34,432 nt of DNA from Gemmataceae bacterium. GTDB taxonomy: Bacteria > Planctomycetota > Planctomycetia > Gemmatales > Gemmataceae. The position numbers were made by a program, and so were the translations under genes. The notes under the pieces are model-generated. The model searched no databases and was not told where the DNA came from. It saw only the letters and a list, made by a program, of their open reading frames with translations. The stretch spans positions 1 to 34,432 of the forward strand of contig JAQGHQ010000155.1 in NCBI GenBank assembly GCA_028288765.1, read 5' to 3'. Below are positions 1-8,684 of this stretch, one piece after another; positions within the stretch are counted from its first letter, which is position 1, and the number at the start of each line of letters is the position of its first letter.

Positions 1-3000
1 GGCCGACGCCGCGCTCGTCCAGGTGAACCCGGTCACGCCCGCCGGCACGGCGTCGGCGACGGACACCCCGGCGGCCGTGCCCGGACCGGTGTTGGTCACG
101 ACCACGGTGTACGTCACCGACGTGCCCGGGGTGGCCGAGGTCACCCCATCCGAGTTGGTCACCGAAACGTCCGCGATCGGGGCGAGCGCGTCGACGTCGG
201 TCGCGGTATTGTTAGCGGGCACCGGGTCGGTGGTCCCCGCGGCCACGGCGGCCGTCGCCGTGTTCGTCAGGGTGCCGACGGCCGCCGGGTCGATCGTCGC
301 CGTGATCGTGTACGTCACCGCCGCCGCCGGCAGGAGCGTCAGGGCCTCCCCGATCGACCCCGACCCGGACCCGGCGCTGCCGGACGCCCCGGCCGACGCC
401 GCGCTCGTCCAGGTGAACCCGGTCACGCCCGCCGGCACGGCGTCGGCGACGGACACCCCGGCGGCCGTGCCCGGACCGGTGTTGGTCACGACCACGGTGT
501 ACGTCACCGACGCGCCCGGGGTGGCCGAGGTCACCCCATCCGTGTTGGTCACCGAAACGTCCGCGGTCGGGGCGAGCGCGTCGGTGTCGGTCGCGGTGTT
601 ATCGGACAGGACGGAGTCCGTCAGCCCGGCCGGGACGGTCGCCGCGGCGGTGTCCACAATCGTGCCGGTTGCCGACGGGTCGATCCTGCCGGTGACGGTG
701 AAGGTGATGCTCTCCCCCGCGGCGATGGCGGCGGTGCAGGAGCCGGTCGGGCCGATCGACGCGGACGAGTGAGGTCCGGTACCGGTCACGGTCACCGAAA
801 CGGTAGCCGGGATCAGGGCCGTCGGGACAACGTCCGAGATGGCAACGCCGGCGAGGCCCAGCGAGCTGTTGTTCGTCACGGTCACGGTGTAGGTGACAGG
901 CGTGCCCGGGAGAGCGGCGGTCCGGCCGTCGGTGACGGTGACGGTCAGGTAATTCGTGGGAACCTGGAGGGTCTGGATCTGGGTGAAGTTGATCGGCTTC
1001 AAGCCGCCGCCGAAGGTGTAACTGCCCGCCCCGCCGGCCGAGGCGAGGAACGGGTTGGTGGTCCCGACGACGTTCACGTTCAAGGTGCCGCCAGGTCTGT
1101 TCCCGTTGACGGCGATCGTGCCGGTCGCCGAGGGCGAGACGTTGAAGGTATCGCCGGCCGGGCCGGTGTTGGCCCCGCCGTTGAACGCGTCCGTGCTGCC
1201 CGCCCCGAGCCCGCCCCCGGTGACGTCGAACGTATCGGCCCCGGCCCCGCCGGTGAAGGTGTTTGCCGACCCGGGGGCCGTCCCCGTGACGGTGAAGGTG
1301 TTCCCGCCGTTCCCGGCCAGGACGGTGAGCGCGCCGAGCCCGGTCGGGTCGTAGCCGATCGCCGCCGGCGCCAGGCCGGTGGCGGACGTGCTCGTGACCG
1401 CGATCGTCCGGCCGACGGAGTCGGCTGTGTCGTCAATGGTCAGGTCGGTGAGGGCCGCGGGGTTCGAGACGGTGAGCGCGGCGAGGACCGACCGGACCCC
1501 GGTCGTAGCGTTTCCGACGGCCACAACGTCGTGGGCGGACGGGGCGGCGGTGCCGGTACTGGTGACCGTGGTGGAGACCGCCGTACCGGCGATGATGGTG
1601 GTGTTGCCGCCACCGGCGCCGGCGTCGACGGTCAGGCCGGCCAGGCCCGTTGCCGGGTGCGGGTTGTTCAGGGTAATCGTGTCCGCCCCGCCGAGGGCGG
1701 CGACCGTGACGGCCGTCTTGTTGGCGAAATTGACCGGCCCGAACGTGCCCCCGCTGTTGACCTGCGTCTGGCCGGCCACGGGGCCGTCGATGATGCCGAT
1801 CGTGTCGTTCCCGGCGGTCCCGGCGATCGCGTACGCCGCCACCGTGGTCGTGTCGGTCACCGCGGACAGGTTCGAGTAAGTGACCAGCCCGGCCGTCCCG
1901 GTGCCCCCTCCCGTGAGCTGGACCGTCCCGCTGCTGCTTCCGGTCGGGCTGTAAGTGCCCGCGGCGAAGCTCCCGCCCTGGAGGATCAGGGTGTTGTTCG
2001 TCCCGCCCCCGCCGTCGGCGTTGACTGCGGCCGAGATGGTACCGACGGAGTAGTCGACGGTCAGGGTGTTGTTGTTCCCCCGGCCGGTGACCGAGACCGA
2101 CGTGACCCCGGGGGCCGCGGTGAACGACTGGCCGTTGACCGAGAAGGCGACGCCCCCACCCCCGGTCCCGGAGACGGCGAACGTGTTGTTCCCGGCGGCG
2201 GTGCCGACGACCGCGAGGGCGGTGATCCCGGTGTAGGTGAGTTTGCCCCCGAGGGTGGGGTCGCCGTTGGCGAAGTCGAGGGTCAGCGTGTTGGCGCCGG
2301 CCCCGCCGGCGACGACGATCGAGCTGATCGTCCCGGGGTCGAACCGGGTGGTCTCTCCGTTGAGGACGACCTGGACGCCGCCCGTCGCGGTCAGGGACAG
2401 GGCGACGGCGTCGTTCTTGTCCGCCAGCTGGTCCCCGGTGATCGTCAGCCGGCCGCTCGAATCGAGGGCCAGGCTTTGCGTCACCCCCGTCGGGACGATG
2501 TACGCGTTATCCGCGACCGACAGGTAAGCTTGGACCTTGTACCCGCCGAGCCGGTAGTCGTAATTCTCGGCCGCGTTGTCGGCGACCTCGTTCCAGATGG
2601 CCCCGTTGGTCGGGGTCACCTGCGTCCCGTTCCCTTCCGGGTCGGTGACCGCCTCGACCAGCTCGTGGCTGAAGATGGTGGTGACGTCGTCCATCATCTG
2701 CTGCATCGTCCCGCCCACGTTCTCGGTCCAGCCGACGTGGTAATTGGCCACGCCGTTCGACAGGTACGTGTGCTCCCCGCCGAGGTTCTCGGCCGGGTCG
2801 GTGCTCCCCGGCTGGGTGAACACGAAGTAGTAGGCGTTCGGGTCGGTCATCGCGCTTTCGGTGATCGACCCCAGGGGGTTGAAGTCCTTGAGGTTGGCCG
2901 CGAGGAAGCTGTTGACGTCGGCACCCGTGAAGTGCGCGGGCGGGTTCGTCGACGTGATGCTGTATGTGTTGACGACGGACGCGGACCCGATGGCGGCGTT

Positions 3001-3321
3001 GTACTGGGCCGCGGCACTGAGGTACGGGCCGGCCACGATGCTGCTCACCGCGGTCTGGACGGCCGATTTCGCTGCGGACGTCCACCCCGAGCCCCAGAAG
3101 ATTTCGACGATATGGGCGTGCGCGATGACCGGGCCGTTGAGGTTGGCGACCGTCTGGCCCGCCGGGCTGCCGAAGAGGATGCCGCCGGCGGCCGGGGTGG
3201 TCCGGTCTTCGAGCATCTCAATCGGCCGGCCGAGCTGCGAGTTCCGCCCGCGGGCCGGCCATTGTGTGCCGGTCCGGAATGCCGTCAACATCAGGTGGCG
3301 GAACAGGTTCATGCCGGACAT
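1..3321 (-). CDS. Giant secreted protein, zincin-like domain plus DUF11 repeats (3' end outside window)
   Basis: An uninterrupted reverse-strand frame of 1107 codons runs off the left edge. I start it at the ATG at 3321 (MSGMNLFRHL); a second ATG lies at 3312, an in-frame stop lies shortly upstream, and there is no clear ribosome site. Residues 34-44 (IEMLEDRTTPA) form the LEDR-PA motif common at the N-terminus of huge Gemmata-type exported proteins. Residues ~45-300 form a globular domain with SHELVEAVTDP at 218-228, a zincin-like HExxE site followed by a conserved TDP, as in putative metallopeptidases related to the phosphate-induced/EXORDIUM group (family link inferred). Residues ~300-780 are Gly/Thr/Asn-rich beta repeats. 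From ~788 onward come DUF11-type repeats (TYTVVVTNTGPGTAAGVSV), the last ones almost identical with a 130-residue period. Probably a surface adhesin or S-layer-like protein; enzymatic activity is unproven. Confidence 0.88.
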   Translation of the reverse strand, partial: MSGMNLFRHLMLTAFRTGTQWPARGRNSQLGRPIEMLEDRTTPAAGGILFGSPAGQTVANLNGPVIAHAHIVEIFWGSGWTSAAKSAVQTAVSSIVAGPYLSAAAQYNAAIGSASVVNTYSITSTNPPAHFTGADVNSFLAANLKDFNPLGSITESAMTDPNAYYFVFTQPGSTDPAENLGGEHTYLSNGVANYHVGWTENVGGTMQQMMDDVTTIFSHELVEAVTDPEGNGTQVTPTNGAIWNEVADNAAENYDYRLGGYKVQAYLSVADNAYIVPTGVTQSLALDSSGRLTITGDQLADKNDAVALSLTATGGVQVVLNGETTRFDPGTISSIVVAGGAGANTLTLDFANGDPTLGGKLTYTGITALAVVGTAAGNNTFAVSGTGGGGVAFSVNGQSFTAAPGVTSVSVTGRGNNNTLTVDYSVGTISAAVNADGGGGTNNTLILQGGSFAAGTYSPTGSSSGTVQLTGGGTGTAGLVTYSNLSAVTDTTTVAAYAIAGTAGNDTIGIIDGPVAGQTQVNSGGTFGPVNFANKTAVTVAALGGADTITLNNPHPATGLAGLTVDAGAGGGNTTIIAGTAVSTTVTSTGTAAPSAHDVVAVGNATTGVRSVLAALTVSNPAALTDLTIDDTADSVGRTIAVTSTSATGLAPAAIGYDPTGLGALTVLAGNGGNTFTVTGTAPGSANTFTGGAGADTFDVTGGGLGAGSTDAFNGGANTGPAGDTFNVSPSATGTIAVNGNRPGGTLNVNVVGTTNPFLASAGGAGSYTFGGGLKPINFTQIQTLQVPTNYLTVTVTDGRTAALPGTPVTYTVTVTNNSSLGLAGVAISDVVPTALIPATVSVTVTGTGPHSSASIGPTGSCTAAIAAGESITFTVTGRIDPSATGTIVDTAAATVPAGLTDSVLSDNTATDTDALAPTADVSVTNTDGVTSATPGASVTYTVVVTNTGPGTAAGVSVADAVPAGVTGFTWTSAASAGASGSAGSGSGSIGEALTLLPAAAVTYTITATIDPAAVGTLTNTATAAVAAGTTDPVPANNTATDVDALAPIADVSVTNSDGVTSATPGTSVTYTVVVTNTGPGTAAGVSVADAVPAGVTGFTWTSAASA

Positions 3322-3981
3322 AGGCAGCTGGCCCCGGAACGGACGAGGAGACGATGGAGAGGCTCAGGGCGACCAAACGTCCGTGTCCGGCATTCTTGCA
3401 AGATGGCTTCTTGTCTACACTTACACGCATCCTTTCGCTGGCCGTCTGGTCGCACCCTGGCGTCCAGAAGCCGGGGTCCATCCCCGCCGAGCGAACTCTA
3501 GCACCCGGATTGCCCGGTTGAACCTCATGGCTGCCGGCGGACGGGCGCAGAACTTCGCCCCGCCTCCCGGTGGTGTCGTTCACCGGTTACGGGTCGAACT
3601 CCGATCGACCCATAACCCAGGGAAGGATACGACGTGTCTTTGCCTGACGGGGGCAATTGATCGAGCCGGGCAGTCGGACGCCACGATCGGAATGTGGCTC
3701 ATCGTCTCGATCCGTGCAAGCCGTCCGTCCGGTCTTCTCCCGTCGGCGGCCGCGCCCGCAAGCCTTGTCAGGTGAACGGGCACGACACGCCGATCCCCGA
3801 GCCCAGGGTTGCCTCCTGGGCTTCAAAGTAGCGGTGCGATCGCACCCGGTGTACGGCAAGCCGTGGCTCGCCCGGATTTGCAGGGGTAGACTATTGACAA
3901 TTCCGGCCTTGCGCCCGCAATCTCCCCGCGCCGGCATCTGTTTTGTTGTCTCTTTCTCCGCGGAAAACCGCTACAACCAGT
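3322..3981. other. Gene-poor intergenic stretch
   Basis: No open frame here looks like a protein; the frames present are arginine- and proline-rich, as expected for shadow translation of GC-rich DNA. It contains a small hairpin with an 8-bp stem AGCCCAGG/CCTGGGCT at 3800-3822 and a perfect 14-bp palindrome GGTGCGATCGCACC at 3833-3846. A TTGACA hexamer at about 3893 has no convincing -10 partner. The promoter of the leftward giant gene should lie near 3330-3450, but I cannot place it. Confidence 0.6.
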
Positions 3982-4097
3982 GTGAATGCTCGGACTGCCC
4001 TGTTCGCGTTCGGTCGCTGTTGCTCCCGCCCGTATTCACCATTGCCGGAGCCGGCGATGCAAACAAACCGCCCGCCGAATCCCGGGCAGTGAAATAA
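3982..4097 (+). pseudogene. Frameshifted remnant of a DUF1592-type signal peptide
   Basis: Read from GTG at 3982, the sequence gives VNARTALFAFG; after a shift of one frame near 4017 it continues LLLPPVFTIAGAGDANKPPAE and ends at a TAA at 4095-4097. The intact gene that starts at 4345 begins MNPRTARLAVG and continues VLLLSVFTFAGTGDAKKPLAD. The two match along the whole signal peptide and mature N-terminus, with one frameshift and then a premature stop. No homology to the rest of the cytochrome is visible after 4097. I read this as the leftover 5' end of a lost paralogue or of a partial tandem duplication. A short functional peptide is less likely given the frameshift. Confidence 0.6.
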
Positions 4098-4344
4098 CCG
4101 GCGTCATCGATCAGGGGGCCGCAACAGGACAAGTACCGCACCAACACCGCGCGGGCGAGTGTGCGAAGAGAACGAGGGCGTCGGGTGTCAGGCAACCACG
4201 CGATAGCACTCGTGGTCAACGACCTGTGGCGTACCCGGCCGTTCAATGGTAACCTAACTCATCATCCCGCCACCCCGCTCCATCCCACCACCGCCGGGAG
4301 CGCATCCCTTGGCCTTTCCCTCAAGGAAGCTCGCAATCGCCAGC
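4098..4344. other. Intergenic leader of the cytochrome gene
   Basis: About 250 bp between the signal-peptide remnant and the cytochrome start. No protein-like frame and no strong -35/-10 pair stand out. A purine-rich AAGGAAG at 4323-4329 lies about 15 bases before the ATG at 4345, a little far for a ribosome site. A TTG at 4309 would extend the downstream protein by 12 residues ahead of its signal peptide; I consider that less likely. Confidence 0.5.
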
Positions 4345-7300
4345 ATGAACCCGAGAACCGCCCGGCTCGCCGTCGGGCTGGTGCTGCTCCTATCCGTGTT
4401 CACCTTCGCCGGGACCGGTGACGCGAAGAAGCCCCTTGCCGACCCCGCCGCCGAATACGCTGCCACAATTCGCCCGCTCGTCGTCAAATACTGCGTCGGC
4501 TGCCACTCGGCAAAGGCGAAGAAGGGCGGTCTCGACCTCGACCGGTTCGCCACCGCCGCCCACTTGCACCAGGACCCGAAGCCGTGGCAAACGGTGGTCG
4601 AACTGCTCGAAGCCGGCGAGATGCCGCCGAAAGAGAAACCCCAGCCCTCCGACGCCGAGCGGAAGCAGCTCATCGCCTGGGCGAAGAGTTTCCTCGATAG
4701 CGAAGCCCGCGCCCGGGCCGGCGACCCCGGCCTCGTCCCCCTCCGCCGGCTCAGCAACGCCGAGTACAACTACACCGTCCGCGACCTGACCGGTGTCGAC
4801 CTTCGCCCGGCCCGCGAGTTCCCCGCCGACGGGGCCGCCGGGGAAGGGTTCACCAATGCTTCCGAAGCCCTCGCCGATATCTCCCCTGCCCTGTTTACCA
4901 AGTACCTCAACGCCGCCAAGGACATCGCCGACCACGCCGTCTTCCTGCCCGACGGGCTTCGCTTCTCCCCGGACAAGACCCGCCGCGACTGGACCGACGA
5001 GAGCATGACGCACCTGCGTGCGTTCTTCGCCCGGTACACTCCCGACGGCAAGCTGCCGCTCCAGCCTTACCTCGCGGCTACCGTCCGCCACCGGGCCGAC
5101 CTGCTCGCCGGCACGGTCACGCCGGAAGCCGTCGCGGCGAAGGAGAAGCTCCATCCGAAGTACCTCCGCATCCTCTGGACCACGCTCACGGACAAGACCT
5201 CGTCGTACCCGCTCGACCTCATCCGGGCGCGCTGGCGGCAGGCGGCGGAGAAAGACGTCGGGGCACTTGCGGCCGAGATCGCCGCCTGGCAGGCACCTGT
5301 GTGGCGGTTCGTCCCGATCGGCAGCTACCGGGACGATAACACCGTCCGCCAGCTGCCGAACGACCCTCAGGCGGATGAAGGACGAACGGTGCGGTTTGCC
5401 TTCAAGCCGGCCCCGGGACAGAGTGAGGTGGTGCTGCACCTCGCGGCCCACCAGATCCTTCCGCCGGGGGGAGGCGGGCACGTCGTCTGGCACCGTCCCC
5501 GGTTCGAAGGCGGCGGCAAGCCACCCGTCCTCCTGCGGGACTATCCCCAATACGGACCGCGGTACGAGGTCGATTACCCGGCACTTTTCGCGGACACCCG
5601 GAAGTACCTCGCCGCGGCCGCGGAGGCCGCCGCCGACCCGAAAGTCACCGCGGCCGAGATCGCGCGGAAGAATGAGCTCGACGAGACCTTTCTGAAGCGG
5701 TGGATCGACCTGCTCGGCCTCGAGATCGCCGGCAAGGGCCCGGAGAAGCCGCGGGCGGCGGTCCGCGTGATCCCGGCCGGCACGCTGGAGCTGCTGGCCG
5801 AGAAGGCCCCCAGGACCGACACGCGGCCGGCCATCAATGGGTGGCGGAAGAAGGGCACGGACCTGCCGATCCTGATCGCGAACGCCTCGGACAAGACCGA
5901 ACAGGTACCCGGCACGATCGGGCCGCACAAGGTAGCCGTCCACCCGACGCCCCAGGAGTTCGTGGCGGTCGGCTGGACGAGTCCGGTGGCGGGGACTGTC
6001 CGGATCACCGCCCGGATCGCCCACGCCCACCCGACGTGCGGCAACGGAGTCGCCTGGCGGCTGGAACACCGCCAGGGGGCCAAAGCGGGCGTCCTCGCCG
6101 AGGGGGCGACCGACCTCGGCAAGGTGTCGGCGGTCCCGCCTCGCGACCTGAAGGTGGCCGCCGGGGACATCGTCCTCCTGGCGATCGACGCCCGGGACGC
6201 CAACCACTCGTGTGACCTCACCGAGATCGACCTGGTCATCGCCGACCCCGGCAAGAACGGCCGCACCTGGACCCTGGCCGGCGACGTGGCCGACACCGTC
6301 CTCGACGGCAACCCGCACGCCGACACGTTCGGCAACAAGGCCGTCTGGAGCTTCGTCCGGGGCGCGGCGTTCACCTCGCCCGCGGCCCCCGCGAACGGCC
6401 CCACCATTCCGGCCGACTCCGTCCTGGGCCGGTGGCACGACGCCGCGGTCGACCCCGCCCGGCGCGACGAGGCCGCCCGGCTCGCCGGGCAGGTTCAAAC
6501 TCTGCTGGCCGGGCCGCGACCGGCCGCCGAGAAGCACCCGGACCGCATCCTTTACGACAACCTGGTGTTTTTGGAGAGCCCCCTGCTGCGGGATCTCGAC
6601 ACGGCCCAAGGGAAGGCCCGGCCCAGGGCTGCCACGTTCGGCCTGGCAGCCGAGCGGTTCGGCCGCCACCCGCAAGGGAAGCCGACCGAGGAGGCGAGCC
6701 TGGTGGCTGCCGCGGATTCGATGACCGAGGTCCGGCTCCCGGCCGCCCTGTTCCGCGACCGCGAGTTCGTGGTCGAGGGGCAGTTCGACGCACCCGCGAC
6801 CGACCGCGTTGTGCAGTTCCAGGTGGGCACCACCGCGCCCGCCCCGAGCGCCCCCTGGGACGGCAAAACGCCCGTGGCCGCGGTCCCCGGCGGGGTCGGG
6901 CACAAGGAGCTCCTCCGCGGGCTCGCCGCCTTCCGCAGCTGCTTCCCCCAGGTCATCTGCTACCCGCGGATCATTCCCGAGGACGAGGTCGTCTGCCTGA
7001 AGCTCTACCACCGCGAGGACGAGGCCCTCACCCGGCTGTTCCTCGACGACGAGGCCGCCCGCCGACTCGACCGGCTCTGGCTCGAACACCGGTTCATCTC
7101 CCGGTGGCCGGTGACCGAGAACGACAACCTGCCGCAGTTCATCGGGTTCGTGACCCAGGACCAGCCAAAGGCGCTGGTGCAGTTCTTCGAGGGCAAGCGG
7201 GAGCCGTTCCGGACGCGCGCGGAGGCGTTCGAGCGGGAGGTCGAGGCCGCCGGGCCGAAGCAGCTCGACGCGGTCCTCGCGTTCGCCGCGCGGGCGTACC

Positions 7301-8517
7301 GCCACCCGCTCCGCGACCGGGAGAAGAGCGAACTCACGGGGCTGTACGCCACCCTGCGGAAGAAGGGGATCGGCCAGGAGGACGCTCTCCGCGGCGTGCT
7401 GAGCCGGGTGCTCGTGTCGCCGTCGTTCCTGTTCCGGCTGGAACAGGCCCCGGCGGGAAAAGAGTCGAAGCCCGTGGACGATTGGGAGCTGGCCACCCGG
7501 CTGAGCTACTTCCTCTGGTCCACACTGCCCGACGAGGACCTGAAGACGGCCGCCGCCGCGGGCCGGCTGAGCGACCCCAGGGTGCTGGCGACACACGCGG
7601 AGCGGATGTTGAAGGACGACCGGGTCCGGGCGCTCGCGATCGAGTTCGGCACGCAGTGGGTCCACGTCCGCGGGTTCGACGAACTCAAGGAGAAGAACGA
7701 GAAGCTGTTCCCGACGTTCGACGAATCGCTCCGGGCGGCGATTTACGAGGAGTCGATCCTCTTCTTCGAGGACCTGTTCCGGGCCGACCGGCCGGTGCCC
7801 CGGGTACTCGACGCCGATTACACGTTCCTGAACGAGGCGCTGGCGAAGCACTACGGCATCCCCGGGGTCACCGGGCCGCAGTGGCGGAAGGTAGACGGCA
7901 TTCGGAAGTACGGCCGGGGCGGGGTGCTGGGTCTGGCGAGCGTGCAGGCGAAGGAGTCCGGGGCGTCGCGGACGAGCCCGGTCCTTCGCGGGAACTGGGT
8001 GGTGGAGACGCTGCTCGGCGAGAAGCTTCCCCGACCCCCGGCGAACGTCCCCCGGCTGCCCGAGGACGAGCGCGGCAACGACGGGCTCACGATGCGGGTG
8101 CTGGTCGAGAAGCACACCCGGGTACCGGAATGTGCCACGTGTCACGTCCGGATCGACCCGTTCGGGTTCGCCCTGGAGAAGTACGACCCGATCGGCCGGC
8201 TCCGCGACAAGGATCTTGGAGGATTGCCGGTCGATACCCGGGTGAAGCTCAAGGACGGGACGGAGTTCGACGGGATCGACGGGCTGCGCGAGTACCTACT
8301 CGCGAAAAAGAAAGACGTGGTCGTCCGACTGTTCTGCCGCCGGCTGCTCGGTTACGCTCTGGGAAGGGCCGTGACGCTCTCGGACCAACTGCTGATCGAC
8401 GAGATGATGGAGGCGCTAAACCGTAGCGAGGGCCGCATCTCGGCCGCCGTGATGGTGATCGTCCGCAGTCCGCAGTTCCGGATGATCCGGGGGGCGGAGT
8501 TTGGGGCGCCGGAATAG
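4345..8517 (+). CDS. DUF1592/DUF1588/DUF1585-family exported dihaem cytochrome-like protein
   Basis: A 1390-residue exported protein starting at ATG 4345, with a clean signal peptide (MNPRTARLAVGLVLLLSVF, cleavage near AGTGDA). Domains in order: a planctomycete cytochrome region with a haem motif CVGCH at 50-54; DUF1587 (RRLSNAEYNYTVRDLTGVDL, ~135-155); a long ~650-residue middle with beta-rich, carbohydrate-binding-like stretches; DUF1595 (~975-1035); DUF1592 (~1045-1170); DUF1588 (SRTSPVLRGNWVVETLLG); a second haem motif CATCH at 1263-1267; and C-terminal DUF1585. Family members lie next to DUF1552 proteins, as here. They are thought to act outside the cytoplasm in redox reactions, possibly on polymers, but the substrate is not established. 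It heads a probable transcription unit with the next two genes. Confidence 0.93.
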   Translation: MNPRTARLAVGLVLLLSVFTFAGTGDAKKPLADPAAEYAATIRPLVVKYCVGCHSAKAKKGGLDLDRFATAAHLHQDPKPWQTVVELLEAGEMPPKEKPQPSDAERKQLIAWAKSFLDSEARARAGDPGLVPLRRLSNAEYNYTVRDLTGVDLRPAREFPADGAAGEGFTNASEALADISPALFTKYLNAAKDIADHAVFLPDGLRFSPDKTRRDWTDESMTHLRAFFARYTPDGKLPLQPYLAATVRHRADLLAGTVTPEAVAAKEKLHPKYLRILWTTLTDKTSSYPLDLIRARWRQAAEKDVGALAAEIAAWQAPVWRFVPIGSYRDDNTVRQLPNDPQADEGRTVRFAFKPAPGQSEVVLHLAAHQILPPGGGGHVVWHRPRFEGGGKPPVLLRDYPQYGPRYEVDYPALFADTRKYLAAAAEAAADPKVTAAEIARKNELDETFLKRWIDLLGLEIAGKGPEKPRAAVRVIPAGTLELLAEKAPRTDTRPAINGWRKKGTDLPILIANASDKTEQVPGTIGPHKVAVHPTPQEFVAVGWTSPVAGTVRITARIAHAHPTCGNGVAWRLEHRQGAKAGVLAEGATDLGKVSAVPPRDLKVAAGDIVLLAIDARDANHSCDLTEIDLVIADPGKNGRTWTLAGDVADTVLDGNPHADTFGNKAVWSFVRGAAFTSPAAPANGPTIPADSVLGRWHDAAVDPARRDEAARLAGQVQTLLAGPRPAAEKHPDRILYDNLVFLESPLLRDLDTAQGKARPRAATFGLAAERFGRHPQGKPTEEASLVAAADSMTEVRLPAALFRDREFVVEGQFDAPATDRVVQFQVGTTAPAPSAPWDGKTPVAAVPGGVGHKELLRGLAAFRSCFPQVICYPRIIPEDEVVCLKLYHREDEALTRLFLDDEAARRLDRLWLEHRFISRWPVTENDNLPQFIGFVTQDQPKALVQFFEGKREPFRTRAEAFEREVEAAGPKQLDAVLAFAARAYRHPLRDREKSELTGLYATLRKKGIGQEDALRGVLSRVLVSPSFLFRLEQAPAGKESKPVDDWELATRLSYFLWSTLPDEDLKTAAAAGRLSDPRVLATHAERMLKDDRVRALAIEFGTQWVHVRGFDELKEKNEKLFPTFDESLRAAIYEESILFFEDLFRADRPVPRVLDADYTFLNEALAKHYGIPGVTGPQWRKVDGIRKYGRGGVLGLASVQAKESGASRTSPVLRGNWVVETLLGEKLPRPPANVPRLPEDERGNDGLTMRVLVEKHTRVPECATCHVRIDPFGFALEKYDPIGRLRDKDLGGLPVDTRVKLKDGTEFDGIDGLREYLLAKKKDVVVRLFCRRLLGYALGRAVTLSDQLLIDEMMEALNRSEGRISAAVMVIVRSPQFRMIRGAEFGAPE

Positions 8518-8529
8518 GCATGCCCACAC

Positions 8530-8653
8530 AGCCCAGGGCGATGCCCTGGGCTCAGAGCTGTCACCCCGTTGGGGTGAAATCCGCAATCCGTGTCGCCGCC
8601 CGGTTTTCACCCCAACGGGGTGGGAGCGCTTAGCCCAGGGCAACGCCCTGGGC
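8530..8653. repeat. Nested palindromic intergenic repeat
   Basis: Between the DUF1592 and DUF1552 genes lie four hairpins arranged symmetrically. AGCCCAGGGC-gat-GCCCTGGGCT is at 8530-8552, CACCCC-gtt-GGGGTG at 8562-8576, CACCCC-aac-GGGGTG at 8608-8622, and AGCCCAGGGC-aac-GCCCTGGGC at 8632-8653. The two halves are also roughly inverted copies of each other. The AGCCCAGGG word recurs at 3800 and inside the large palindrome at 30148-30289, so this is a dispersed family. It lies inside a likely operon, so RNA stabilisation or attenuation is as plausible as termination. Confidence 0.8.
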
Positions 8654-8684
8654 GGCATTTGTAGCCAACCGCGAGAACCGACCC

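Noticed and set aside
1..780. The 390-bp repeats as a CRISPR or satellite array
   Set aside because: They are in-frame coding repeats (130 residues) of DUF11 type within one gene.
769..3501. A 910-codon open frame on the plus strand
   Set aside because: It is Arg/Gly/Asp-rich and lies antisense to the giant DUF11 gene, whose frame gives coherent repeats; typical shadow in GC-rich DNA.
3893..3925. TTGACA as a promoter
   Set aside because: No -10-like hexamer is found 15-19 bp downstream; the spacing region is GC-rich.
4390..8145. A 1251-codon open frame on the minus strand
   Set aside because: It lies opposite the DUF1592 cytochrome, with no domain-like sequence; the plus-strand frame has two haem motifs and all family blocks.
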